From JBDUDK01 sp040002995 (GTDB taxonomy: Bacteria > Actinomycetota > Acidimicrobiia > Acidimicrobiales > Ilumatobacteraceae), in contig JBDUDK010000077.1 of NCBI GenBank assembly GCA_040002995.1, forward strand, positions 1 through 41,100: a stretch of DNA of 41,100 nucleotides. The letters are read 5' to 3'. Numbering within the stretch: position 1 is the first letter of the stretch; each line of letters starts with the position of its first letter. Under the pieces are notes generated by a model. It saw nothing but the letters and a program-made list of their open reading frames with translations. It made no database searches and was not told where the DNA came from. This document shows positions 14,828 to 22,976 of the stretch, piece after piece. The position numbers were made by a program, and so were the translations under genes.

Positions 14828-17311
14828 ATGGACGTGAGCGGGCTCGTAGCGCGAGTGGCGTGGTACCGCTTTTGCACAACATGGCACCGCCGGTGGGCCG
14901 GCTACCTCACGATCGCGGCGCTCGTCGGTTTGCTCGGTGGGTTGGCGATGGGTGCAATCGCCGGGGCGCGGAGAACGCAGTCGTCGTTTCCGTCGTTTCT
15001 CGCCAACAGCAACCCGTCCGACCTGACCACCATCTACAACGGTGCTGACACGGGCTACGACCCGACGCTCGTTAACACGCTCGCCCATTTGCCACACGTG
15101 ACGCACCTCGAGAGCGTCGCCACGCTCAACACGTTCGAGATTGGGTCAAACGGCGCCCCCGTCGAAAGCGTGGTGGCGAACACCGTCGGCAGCGTCGATG
15201 GCCTGTTGCTCGATCAGGATCGTGCGTTCGTCAGCGAGGGCCGCCTGCCGGATCCACTGCGGCGCGACGAGGCAGTGACGACGGTGGCTGCCGCCCGCGC
15301 ACTCGGGTTGCACCTCGGGTCGGTCATTCGCCTCGGCTTCTACACGCAGGAACAGACGCTCGACCCCGGATATGGCACGGCCAGCGTCGCGCCCTACCTC
15401 CGCGCCGACGTCACCCTTGTCGGGGTCGGGGTCACGAATGACTCGGTCGTGCAGGATGAGTTCGAGCGCTCCGCGGGGGGCTTGTTGTTGACCCCGGCCC
15501 TTACTCGCGAGCTTCTGGAGTGCTGCGCTAACGGGACTTTCAGTGGGCTTCAGCTGGAGCACCGCAGCCGCGACGTTGCGGCCGTGGAGACAGAGATCGA
15601 GAACGCTCTACCGCCCGACACGGGCTTTTATATCCGCGACTCCTCGGTCGCCGAAGCCAAGGCGGAACGCGCGATCAGACCCGAATCCATCGCGTTCGGC
15701 GTGTTCGGAGGAATTGCCGCCCTTGCCGCGCTTCTCATCGCTGCTCAAGTCATCGGCCGCCAGTTGCGTCTTGGCATGGATGAACTCGAGACGCTTCGTG
15801 CTCTTGGCGCGGGCCCATCTATGACTACGAGCGACGGGCTCCTTGGTATCGGGGCCGCAGTGGTAGCCGGGACACTCCTGGCCGGTGCAGTCTCCATTGG
15901 CCTGTCGCCGTTTGCCCCTATCGGCCCGGTCCGCCCGGTCGACCCTTCGGCAGGGATTGCGTTTGACTGGACGGTCCTTGGTCTCGGCTGCCTCGTGCTG
16001 ACCGTCACCCTCGGCGCGGTCGCACTGGTGCTCTCGTACCGGCGGGCGCCCCACCGACTCGCCCTGCGGTCGCGGCGACCGGGTGAGCGCGACTCGACTC
16101 TGGCGCGCGCCGCCGCCGCCTCGCGCCTGCCGGTCACCGCGGTCGCCGGCATCCGGTTCGCGCTCAGCCCGGGGCCCCGCGGCAACACCGTTCCGGTGCG
16201 TTCGGCCATCCTCGGTGCCACGTTGGCGATGGTGGTGGTCAGCGCCACCTTGACGTTCGGGTCGAGTCTGCACACGCTCGTGACCCGTCCCACGCTGTAC
16301 GGGTGGAACTGGGACTACGCGCTGGAACCACCCGGCGGCGGCGTGACCATCGATGGATCGCGCGCACGTGAGCTGCTCGACCACGACCCGTATGTCGGCG
16401 CCTGGACGGGTGTGAGCTTCGACAACCTTCGGATCGACGGACTGACCATCCCTGTCCTCGGTGGGGAGCCCAACGCCACGATTTCACCGCCTATTCTTTC
16501 TGGGCACGGCCTCGACGCGCCCGACGAGATCGTGCTCGGCGCCACGACTTTGACCCAGTTGCACAAGCATGTAGGAGACACGGTCGACGCTGGCTACGGC
16601 ACGTTGAACACCGTGACGCGTCTCCGAATCGTCGGAACCGCCACACTGCCCGCTGTTGGGGCTCCTCAGAACCAGCACGTCTCGATGGGGACGGGAGCAC
16701 TCGTTTCCCACCTCCTCATCCCCGGCACGGGAAGCAGCGCAGGCAATGCGGGCCCGAATGCCATCTTTGTCCGACTACCGCTCGGCGCGGACCCGGCCGC
16801 GTCGCTCGCCTCGTTGCAAGCCGTCGCCGACGCCCTTTATTCACCCACGGGGGGGCCCGTATCGGTGTTGTCCGTGCAGCGCCCGGCCGAGATCGCCAAC
16901 TACAGGTCTATGGGCACCACTCCGATCGTGCTGGGCGCAACTTTGGCGGCCGGTGCGTTGTCCGCGCTCGCGCTGACGCTGATGGCTTCGGTGCGGCGAC
17001 GCCGACGCGAACTCGCCCTACTGAAAGTCCTCGGTTTCACCCGGCGGCAGGTGGCCGTGGTCGTTGCCTGGCAGTCGAGTGTCGCGGTCGTGATCGGGAT
17101 CGTCATCGGAGTGCCACTCGGCGTCGCGCTCGGACGTTTTCTATGGCGCCTGTTCGCGAACAACATTCATGTCGTACCGGCACCGAGCGTTCCCACGCTC
17201 TCGGTCGCGCTCGTCGCCGTCGGCGGGCTCGTCCTCGCCAACCTCATGGCCGCCATCCCTGGGCGGATCGCGGGCAACACGCCGACCGCCCTGCTTCTCC
17301 GCACCGAATAG
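14828..17311 (+). CDS. FtsX-like ABC transporter permease (paralogue 3)
   Basis: This 827-residue membrane protein has the same double-FtsX plan. An N-terminal helix (AGYLTIAALVGLLGGLAMGA) is followed by a long extracytoplasmic region. A central helix group begins SIAFGVFGGIAALAALLIAA, and a C-terminal trio carries the coupling segment LLKVLGFTRRQ before the final LLLRTE. It is the only one of the five on the plus strand. The start is the ATG at 14828; no strong Shine-Dalgarno site is present. It is monocistronic, convergent with the AhpD-like gene (17 nt between stops), and has no nearby ATPase gene. Confidence 0.87.
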   Translation: MDVSGLVARVAWYRFCTTWHRRWAGYLTIAALVGLLGGLAMGAIAGARRTQSSFPSFLANSNPSDLTTIYNGADTGYDPTLVNTLAHLPHVTHLESVATLNTFEIGSNGAPVESVVANTVGSVDGLLLDQDRAFVSEGRLPDPLRRDEAVTTVAAARALGLHLGSVIRLGFYTQEQTLDPGYGTASVAPYLRADVTLVGVGVTNDSVVQDEFERSAGGLLLTPALTRELLECCANGTFSGLQLEHRSRDVAAVETEIENALPPDTGFYIRDSSVAEAKAERAIRPESIAFGVFGGIAALAALLIAAQVIGRQLRLGMDELETLRALGAGPSMTTSDGLLGIGAAVVAGTLLAGAVSIGLSPFAPIGPVRPVDPSAGIAFDWTVLGLGCLVLTVTLGAVALVLSYRRAPHRLALRSRRPGERDSTLARAAAASRLPVTAVAGIRFALSPGPRGNTVPVRSAILGATLAMVVVSATLTFGSSLHTLVTRPTLYGWNWDYALEPPGGGVTIDGSRARELLDHDPYVGAWTGVSFDNLRIDGLTIPVLGGEPNATISPPILSGHGLDAPDEIVLGATTLTQLHKHVGDTVDAGYGTLNTVTRLRIVGTATLPAVGAPQNQHVSMGTGALVSHLLIPGTGSSAGNAGPNAIFVRLPLGADPAASLASLQAVADALYSPTGGPVSVLSVQRPAEIANYRSMGTTPIVLGATLAAGALSALALTLMASVRRRRRELALLKVLGFTRRQVAVVVAWQSSVAVVIGIVIGVPLGVALGRFLWRLFANNIHVVPAPSVPTLSVALVAVGGLVLANLMAAIPGRIAGNTPTALLLRTE

Positions 17312-17328
17312 GCGCCCGGCTTCCATCA

Positions 17329-17817
17329 TCACGGTTCGTAGGAGCCGGGTACCCACGCCCGCGTGCTGACGCCGACGGTGTTCCATGCGTTGATCATCAC
17401 GATCAGGCAGACCAACGCCGCGACCTCGTCGGGGGTGAACTCCACGGCTACCGCGCTATAGGCGTCGTCGGGAACGTGGCTCGTGGCCAGCATCGTGACC
17501 GACTCCGTGAACGCGAGTGCCGCCCGCTCGCGCTCGGTGAAGAAACCGGTCTCCCGCCACGCCGACAGCGCGTAGATGCGCTGTTCGGTCTCACCGAGGG
17601 CGCGTGCGTCCTTGGTGTGCATGTCGATGCAGTAGGCACAGCCGTTCAGCTGTGAGGCGCGTATACGCACGAGCTCGCGCAGCCGCCGGTCGAAGTCGAC
17701 CTTGTCGAGCTCCTTGGTCGCCGCGTGGTCGAGATGGCTCAGCGCACGGGCGAAGGTGGGGGCATGGCTGTCGAAGTCAAGGCGGACAGGGACCTCTGCG
17801 GAGCTGTCGATTGTCAT
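17329..17817 (-). CDS. Carboxymuconolactone decarboxylase/AhpD-like peroxidase
   Basis: The 162-residue protein carries the AhpD-type CxxC plus His motif: Cys60, Cys63 and His67 in NGCAYCIDMHTKDAR. The C-terminal helix (MINAWNTVGVST) matches the CMD domain. AhpD proteins reduce peroxidase partners or hydroperoxides in the cytoplasm. The length and the RELVRIRASQLNGCAYC context fit the single-domain alkylhydroperoxidase-like group. The ATG at 17817 has no Shine-Dalgarno site, but a TAGCCT box ends 7 nt upstream. Only 29 nt separate its ATG from that of the divergent DinB gene, so the two promoters must overlap. A joint role in thiol or oxidative stress is plausible. Confidence 0.86.
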   Translation of the reverse strand: MTIDSSAEVPVRLDFDSHAPTFARALSHLDHAATKELDKVDFDRRLRELVRIRASQLNGCAYCIDMHTKDARALGETEQRIYALSAWRETGFFTERERAALAFTESVTMLATSHVPDDAYSAVAVEFTPDEVAALVCLIVMINAWNTVGVSTRAWVPGSYEP

Positions 17818-17824
17818 GGCGCCG

Positions 17825-17830
17825 AGGCTA
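17825..17830 (-). promoter_or_regulatory. Possible -10 box (TAGCCT) for the AhpD-like gene
   Basis: Read on the minus strand, TAGCCT ends 7 nt before the ATG at 17817 and no ribosome-binding site lies between. It overlaps the 5' leader of the divergent DinB gene, whose AGGGAGG site is at 17831-17837. Confidence 0.35.
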
Positions 17831-17846
17831 AGGGAGGATCTTGTTC

Positions 17847-18356
17847 ATGGAGCTCAAAGACCTACTCGGCGATCTGTTTGGACGTATCGACGACCACGTG
17901 CACGAAGCGGTCGACGGTCTCGACGTTGAGGCGCTGTGCGACCCGCTGGTCCCGGGCGCGAACCCGATCGGCTGGCTGGTGTGGCACCTCACCCGCGCGC
18001 AAGACGATCACGTCGCTGAGATCGTCGATCAACCTCAGCTGTGGACATCGGGGGACTGGGCGAGACGCTTCGGCGTTCCGGCCGACCCGGGCAACACCGG
18101 GTACGGCCATTCCGACGAAGAGGTTCGAGCCATCCGGCCGGAGAGTGCCGAGGCTCTCATCGAGTACTACGAGGCGGTCGCTGCCCGCACCCGTGAACTA
18201 CTCGACCGGACGACGTCGCGTGACCTCGACCGCGTAGTCGACGACCGATGGGATCCGCCGGTGACACTCGGGGTCCGTCTCATCAGCATCGCGGACGACG
18301 ACATTCAACACGCCGGCCAAGCGTGTTACCTGCGGGGGATTCTTGATCGCCGCTAG
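17847..18356 (+). CDS. DinB/DUF664 family protein (mycothiol-transferase type)
   Basis: The 169-residue four-helix-bundle protein resembles actinobacterial DUF664/DinB proteins. Three histidines at the positions expected for the metal site are His47 (LVWHLTR), His55 and His155 (DDIQHAGQ). Related enzymes conjugate mycothiol or act as thiol S-transferases, usually with a divalent metal. The ATG at 17847 is preferred over the TTG at 17841, because AGGGAGG at 17831-17837 has proper spacing only to the ATG. It shares a 29-nt divergent intergenic region with the AhpD-like gene and converges on the fourth permease gene. Confidence 0.82.
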   Translation: MELKDLLGDLFGRIDDHVHEAVDGLDVEALCDPLVPGANPIGWLVWHLTRAQDDHVAEIVDQPQLWTSGDWARRFGVPADPGNTGYGHSDEEVRAIRPESAEALIEYYEAVAARTRELLDRTTSRDLDRVVDDRWDPPVTLGVRLISIADDDIQHAGQACYLRGILDRR

Positions 18357-18366
18357 GTACATGGCC

Positions 18367-20742
18367 CTATTCCGACCTGAGGGTGTTTGCCGGTCGCGTG
18401 CGGGCAGCGACGCGACCCGGAACGAACGCGACCAGGTTCGCAGCGAACAGCGCCGAGGGCACCGCGACGAGAAGGGCGAGCGTCGGCAGGGCCGTATCAG
18501 TTGCCACTCCAAGGCCGCCGGCCACGTGGGCCCAGATGACGCGACCGACCACGAGGCCGAGCGGAATACCGGCGGCCACACCGAATGCTGTGATCATGCT
18601 CGCCTGCCACGCGATGGCGCCAGAGACTTGACGGCCGGTGAACCCGATGGTTCGAAGAACGGCGAAGTCGCGCTGTCGTCGCGAAACGGCGGTGACCAAC
18701 GCGTAACCCATCGCAAGGGCCGCGATTGACGCGAGGAATCCCGCGAGGACCCGTGGCAGCGCCTGCACCTCGGTGAGCTTCTGGACTTCCGGTGGCGGCC
18801 GGGGGGTGATGAGCTCGTACCGGCCGGCAAGGCGCGCCTGGGCCGCGTTCGTATCGACGCCGGGCGCCCACCTCACGAGGTACTGCGCATAGCTCTGGTC
18901 CTCGAGGGTGCCGTCGGCGAGCCCGAGACTGTCGAGACCTGCGAGGGTGAGCGCGGCGCCGTCGGCAAGGGGCAACGGGTCCTCGGGAGCGTCGAACACC
19001 CCGCGGCCCACCACCTGCATTTGACGGCTACCCGCGGGACCGTCGGTTGTCACCGTGTCGCCGACCTTGCGGTGCAGTCGGTCCAGGGTGTCGGTACCCA
19101 GCACGATCTCGCTCGCCGATCGCGGTGGCCGTCCCTCCACCACGGTGGGCGAAATCTCACCAAGTCTGTTGGCCAGCCCCATCGCTGAGGTAGGGCGGCC
19201 GTCGACGACGAGCGGCACGTGGAATCGGCCCTCGGCGACCGCCGCGAGGTCGGGGTTGTGCTCGAGCTGATTGATATCGGCATCCACGACCGCGAGGTCC
19301 CACGCCCAGCCGTATCGCGAAGGCGTCGCGACGAGGCGGTCGAGGGAAGCACTAAGCCCGAGCGCGCCGAGCATCGCCCCGATACCTACGAGGCAGCCGA
19401 GCAGCGCTGGACGAACCGGTACTGCGGTGCGTCCTCGGCCGGGCTCGAGCGCGAGGCGGGTCCCGACGGATGCAACGGGGCCAAGCGCGGCGAGTTGTCG
19501 GCCGACGGCGCGCGCGAGATGCGCCTGAGGCGCGGCGACCGGCGCGGTCGCTCGGCGCGCCTGGCCCCACGCGGCGACGAGCCCGATCGTCGCCACCGCA
19601 ACGGTCACGGCGAGGGCGCCGAGGAGTAGCACGGTCCAGTCGGCGTCGAAGCCCCGACTGAGTTCGGCACGTCGGGCGATACCGACGGGCATGAACGTCG
19701 ACGCCCCGAACGCTCCGACTGCACCGAGAATCGCGCCGGCCAGAACGGCCGGTACCACGGGCCCGCCGGCAGCCAGACTGCGTTGGCGCACACTCATCCC
19801 GATCGCGGCGAGAACCGGATCATCAGTGGTTGCGTTGAGCGCCCGCCGACCGAGCACGGTGGCGAAGGCGACGAGTGCGGCCGCTGCTGCGACGGCTGCG
19901 AACACGAAAAGGCCGGCCGCCAGCACACGGAATCCGTCGTGCAGCCCCTCGGCTGCACCGGTGTCGACCGGCTCGATCGAGACCGTCGCCTCGTTGTCGG
20001 TGAGTTGTCGCACCGCTGCCGAGAACGCCGTGACCGCAGTCGGTCCTCCACGGAGTCGCACGGCCGCGTTCAGGTTGGTTGTGAGGATGCGGTCGCGGTA
20101 CTTCTCGTAAAACGCCGGCGTAAGGACCGAAACAGTTATGTCGCCGGGCCGCGAGACAAGGTCGTTCCCCGTGCGGACCACACCCGCGACGGTGAGCGTG
20201 ACGTCGGGTCCTCCAAAGGGCACATCTCCGCTCGAGGCTGCGAGCGCGTCCGCCTGATCCGGCGCGTACGACCCGAAGGCGACATGGCTGCCGGCGGGGG
20301 CGTTCAGACGCCGAGAGATGTCCTCGCTCAGCATCACTTCCTCGGCGATCCGGGGGTCGGCTTGCCGGCCGCCCACGATCGGCCAGCGATCGACTTCCAC
20401 GCCGAAGCGACCGTCGACGGTCGCCAGGAGCGGCACGTAAAAGTCCCTTGGGAACATCGCGACCGATGCCAGGCGAGCAAAGGTGTCCACCTGGGGCAGC
20501 GCCTCGATCCGGTCCAATAGCGTCGGGTCCACGGCTGTGCGCCCTTCGAAGTCGAGCCACACATCGTGGGTTCGGGTGGCCGTGAAATAGCGGTCGAAGA
20601 GACTCGAAGTACGGCGCGCCCCGGCCAACGCGGTGAGAACCGTCGCTGTTGCCATCCCCACCATGACTGCGATCACGACGAGCCCACGCCACTGACCGCG
20701 CACCTGCGCCCGGCATCGGTACCAAACGGCCGCCACGAACAT
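18367..20742 (-). CDS. FtsX-like ABC transporter permease (paralogue 4)
   Basis: The product is 791 residues from the ATG at 20742. The frame stays open ~130 codons further upstream, but that stretch is Arg- and Pro-rich, not family-like, and overlaps the thioesterase gene. TM1 is VIAVMVGMATATVLTALAG. The central helix group starts at FRVLAAGLFVFAAVAAAAALVAF. The C-terminal trio includes VLRTIGFTGRQ and ends LRSE. The large extracytoplasmic domains are the least conserved parts between the paralogues, as expected if each handles a different ligand. No ATPase gene is adjacent. It converges on the DinB gene with 10 nt between stops. Confidence 0.86.
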   Translation of the reverse strand: MFVAAVWYRCRAQVRGQWRGLVVIAVMVGMATATVLTALAGARRTSSLFDRYFTATRTHDVWLDFEGRTAVDPTLLDRIEALPQVDTFARLASVAMFPRDFYVPLLATVDGRFGVEVDRWPIVGGRQADPRIAEEVMLSEDISRRLNAPAGSHVAFGSYAPDQADALAASSGDVPFGGPDVTLTVAGVVRTGNDLVSRPGDITVSVLTPAFYEKYRDRILTTNLNAAVRLRGGPTAVTAFSAAVRQLTDNEATVSIEPVDTGAAEGLHDGFRVLAAGLFVFAAVAAAAALVAFATVLGRRALNATTDDPVLAAIGMSVRQRSLAAGGPVVPAVLAGAILGAVGAFGASTFMPVGIARRAELSRGFDADWTVLLLGALAVTVAVATIGLVAAWGQARRATAPVAAPQAHLARAVGRQLAALGPVASVGTRLALEPGRGRTAVPVRPALLGCLVGIGAMLGALGLSASLDRLVATPSRYGWAWDLAVVDADINQLEHNPDLAAVAEGRFHVPLVVDGRPTSAMGLANRLGEISPTVVEGRPPRSASEIVLGTDTLDRLHRKVGDTVTTDGPAGSRQMQVVGRGVFDAPEDPLPLADGAALTLAGLDSLGLADGTLEDQSYAQYLVRWAPGVDTNAAQARLAGRYELITPRPPPEVQKLTEVQALPRVLAGFLASIAALAMGYALVTAVSRRQRDFAVLRTIGFTGRQVSGAIAWQASMITAFGVAAGIPLGLVVGRVIWAHVAGGLGVATDTALPTLALLVAVPSALFAANLVAFVPGRVAARTRPANTLRSE

Positions 20743-20804
20743 GATTGAGCCATTACGCGGCCGCCGCGGCAAGGTGGCTCGCGCCCGCGCGATGGTGGTG
20801 CCAG

Positions 20805-21251
20805 CTACCCCGCTCCCGGCCGAGTCGACGAGGCGATGGCGCGGATCGTTACGAACGCCGACGCGCAGAGGCGTTCGCTTCCGTCGGTTACTGCGTGGAT
20901 ATCGACCGCGATCACCGTCAGGGTGGTTCCGGGGCGGAGGACTCGTCCCCGGCCCACGAGTTCGTCGCCGCGCGCTTCCGCGAGGAACTTGATCGTGTAG
21001 TCGACTGTGGCCGCCAGTGCACCAAGAGGCAAGACAGTGATACCCGCGCTGGCCCCGGTGAAATCGGCCAGTGAGCCGATGGGGCCCGCCTGGAACGCGC
21101 CAGGGCTGTGGGAGTGCTGGGGCCGCCACGGAAGACGGGTCTCGGAGAAACCGTTGCCGAGTTCGACGAAAGAGAATCCGAGCGCGGCCGCGACCGGCAT
21201 CGCGAGCACCCAGTCAGCGACATCGTGTCGAAAGTCCGCCGACGCGTTCAT
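20805..21251 (-). CDS. PaaI-type hotdog thioesterase
   Basis: The 148-residue hotdog-fold protein has the helix signature FQAGPIGSLADFTGASA, containing Asp63, and the long strand DYTIKFLAEARGDELVGRG. Both are typical of PaaI-like acyl-CoA thioesterases. The HGG-type motif at the helix start is replaced by QAG, so substrate and activity are uncertain. The ATG at 21251 overlaps the TGA of the TetR gene (ATGA). The two are therefore co-translated, and the thioesterase is the likely target of autoregulated control. Confidence 0.78.
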   Translation of the reverse strand: MNASADFRHDVADWVLAMPVAAALGFSFVELGNGFSETRLPWRPQHSHSPGAFQAGPIGSLADFTGASAGITVLPLGALAATVDYTIKFLAEARGDELVGRGRVLRPGTTLTVIAVDIHAVTDGSERLCASAFVTIRAIASSTRPGAG

Positions 21252-21835
21252 CGCGCCACCAACGCGTGCCAGGCGCCCTCGGCCAGCTGATCGGCGACGT
21301 GTCGGGGACGCAGTCGGCCGCGACCGCGCAGCCAGTGACGGCAGAACTCTTGAGTCGGACCCAGCCAAAGCGCATGCAGCACGACGAACGGCCGATCCGC
21401 GATCGCGCCCGAGTCGACATGGCTCCCCAGCCAGTTGTCCACCACCCGCACGTACTTCCGGCTGGGGCCGTCGAGCGTGGGGGCCGCCGCCACGAGGACG
21501 TCGTCGGGCATGTCGGCATAGACCAGACGGGCGAGCTGTGTGTGTTGGTCGACCCACGTCGTCTGGAACGCGATGGCCGCACGCACTCCCTTCTCCGCGC
21601 TTGATGCCGCCTCGATCGCCCGGATGATTCCGTCCTGGCACTGGATCATCCCGTTGGAATGCAAGCGCGCGGCGAGCGCCGCCTTATTCGGAAAGAGGTG
21701 GTACAGGCTGCCGTTCGACACGCCCGCGTGGCGCCGCACCTGCTCCATCGAGGTCACCGCGTATCCCTGCGACCCGAACAGGTCGAGAGCGACACCGGTG
21801 ACGCGATCTTCGGTGTTGGCGGTTGTCGTGGTTAT
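21248..21835 (-). CDS. TetR family transcriptional regulator with unusual start
   Basis: The helix-turn-helix reads VALDLFGSQGYAVTSMEQVR then HAGVSNGSLYHLFPNK, a clear TetR DNA-binding domain. The C-terminal ~120 residues form the ligand and dimer domain (HALWLGPTQEFCRHWLRG). The first regular start codon, GTG at 21757, would cut off helix 1. The frame continues upstream to TAG at 21862-21860 without any ATG, GTG or TTG. Where relatives start there is ATA at 21835-21833, followed by ACC ACG ACA. Either AUA is used, or an ATG was lost or misread. The tandem operator lies immediately upstream, indicating autoregulation. The gene overlaps the thioesterase gene by 4 bp. Confidence 0.75.
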   Translation of the reverse strand: MTTTTANTEDRVTGVALDLFGSQGYAVTSMEQVRRHAGVSNGSLYHLFPNKAALAARLHSNGMIQCQDGIIRAIEAASSAEKGVRAAIAFQTTWVDQHTQLARLVYADMPDDVLVAAAPTLDGPSRKYVRVVDNWLGSHVDSGAIADRPFVVLHALWLGPTQEFCRHWLRGRGRLRPRHVADQLAEGAWHALVAR

Positions 21836-21836
21836 A

Positions 21837-21862
21837 GAGAGATACTCTAGAGAGTCACTCTA
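21837..21862. promoter_or_regulatory. Tandem 13-bp repeat, likely TetR operator
   Basis: GAGAGATACTCTA at 21837-21849 and GAGAGTCACTCTA at 21850-21862 are adjacent repeats differing at two positions. The second contains the dyad AGAGT-C-ACTCT (21851-21861), the symmetry expected for a TetR dimer. The element lies between the divergent TetR and nitronate monooxygenase genes. It contains TANNNT boxes on both strands (TACTCT on plus, TAGAGT on minus), so binding would block both promoters. Confidence 0.6.
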
Positions 21863-21878
21863 GGAAAGACAAGGAAGA

Positions 21879-22931
21879 ATGAATGGCGTGACAGTGCTGG
21901 CCGAGCTCGACGTGCCGATCGTTCAGGCGCCCATGGCGGGCGGGGTGTCGACGCCGGCGATGACCGCGGCCGTGAACCGAGCGGGCGCACTCGGCTTCGT
22001 GGCGGGTGGGTACCTCACGGTCGACGCGCTGCGAGAGCAGATCCAACAGGTCCGCTCGCAGACCGAGCGACCGTTCGGCGTCAACGTCTTCTCACCTGCG
22101 GCCGCGCCGGCCGATCCCGCGGCCGTCGCCGCGTTCGGAGACGTGCTCGCTCCGTTGGCCGCGGCCCATGGTGTCGAGCTCGGACCGCCTCGGTTCGACG
22201 ACGACCACTACGAGGCCAAGCTCGCGCTGATCTCTGTCGAGCGTCCGGCCGTCGTGTCGTTCGCGTTCGGCTGTCCCACGAGCGACACCGTGCTCGCGTT
22301 CCACGACGCGGGTGTCGAGGTGTGGGTCACGGTCACTGACGGCGACGAAGCGCGGGCGGCCGCCGCGGTCGGTGCCGACGCGGTGGTCGCTCAGGGCGAG
22401 GAGGCCGGCGCCCATCGGGGCTCGTTCGTGGATTCTGACAACGCCGCACTACCCCTCCGCGACCTCCTCGCCGCGGTGGGCCGCGAGGTCTCGGGCCTCC
22501 CGGTCGTCGCCGCCGGCGGACTGATGACGGGCGAGGACATCGCCCTCGTGCGTCGAGCGGGAGCGGTCGCCGCGCAACTTGGGACCGCGTTCATGCTCTG
22601 CCCCGAAGCGGGCACGAGTGCAGTTCATCGCGAGGCTCTTCTCGAGGATCGTCCAACCGTGCTCACTCGGGCGTTCACCGGCCGGACGGCTCGAAGCATC
22701 GTCAACGCATGGACGGAAGAGTTCAACGACCGCGCGCCGAGCGCCTATCCGCAGATTCACTACCTGACCGCGCCGTTGCGCGCGCACGGCCGCGCGCATG
22801 GTCTGGCTGATCTCGTCAACCTTTGGGCGGGTACGCGCCATGTGCTGGCGCGGCCGGTGCCCGCCGAGGAGCTCGTGATGGTGCTCGCCGCCGAGCTGGC
22901 CCAGCACGATGTAGCCGCGCGAAAGGTGTAG
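21879..22931 (+). CDS. Nitronate monooxygenase family flavoenzyme
   Basis: This is a 350-residue TIM-barrel FMN enzyme of the 2-nitropropane dioxygenase family. It has QAPMAGG at 16-22, the active-site loop AQGEEAGAHRG with His179, the phosphate-binding segment AAGGLMTGEDIA and a GTAFMLCPEA loop. Family members oxidise nitronates such as propionate-3-nitronate; some instead reduce enoyl-ACP. The ATG at 21879 lies only 1 nt after AAGGAAG. The in-frame GTG at 21888 has better spacing and may be the true start. It is divergent from TetR and is probably repressed through the tandem operator. Confidence 0.87.
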   Translation: MNGVTVLAELDVPIVQAPMAGGVSTPAMTAAVNRAGALGFVAGGYLTVDALREQIQQVRSQTERPFGVNVFSPAAAPADPAAVAAFGDVLAPLAAAHGVELGPPRFDDDHYEAKLALISVERPAVVSFAFGCPTSDTVLAFHDAGVEVWVTVTDGDEARAAAAVGADAVVAQGEEAGAHRGSFVDSDNAALPLRDLLAAVGREVSGLPVVAAGGLMTGEDIALVRRAGAVAAQLGTAFMLCPEAGTSAVHREALLEDRPTVLTRAFTGRTARSIVNAWTEEFNDRAPSAYPQIHYLTAPLRAHGRAHGLADLVNLWAGTRHVLARPVPAEELVMVLAAELAQHDVAARKV

Positions 22932-22963
22932 CTAGCAACACTGTCGGCGCGCTTGGCAGTCGA

Positions 22964-22969
22964 TACCAT
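22964..22969 (+). promoter_or_regulatory. Possible -10 box (TACCAT) for the response-regulator pair
   Basis: TACCAT ends 7 nt before the GTG at 22977, with no ribosome-binding site between, as in a leaderless transcript. It lies 33 nt downstream of the preceding gene's stop, so the regulators may have their own promoter. Confidence 0.35.
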
Positions 22970-22976
22970 CGCTGGC

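Noticed and set aside
20743..21129. In-frame upstream extension of the fourth permease
   Set aside because: The added 129 residues are Arg/Pro-rich, have no family match and overlap the thioesterase gene. The family-like start is the ATG at 20742.
21252..21641. In-frame upstream extension of the thioesterase
   Set aside because: It runs through the TetR coding region in another frame. The ATGA overlap gives a better start.
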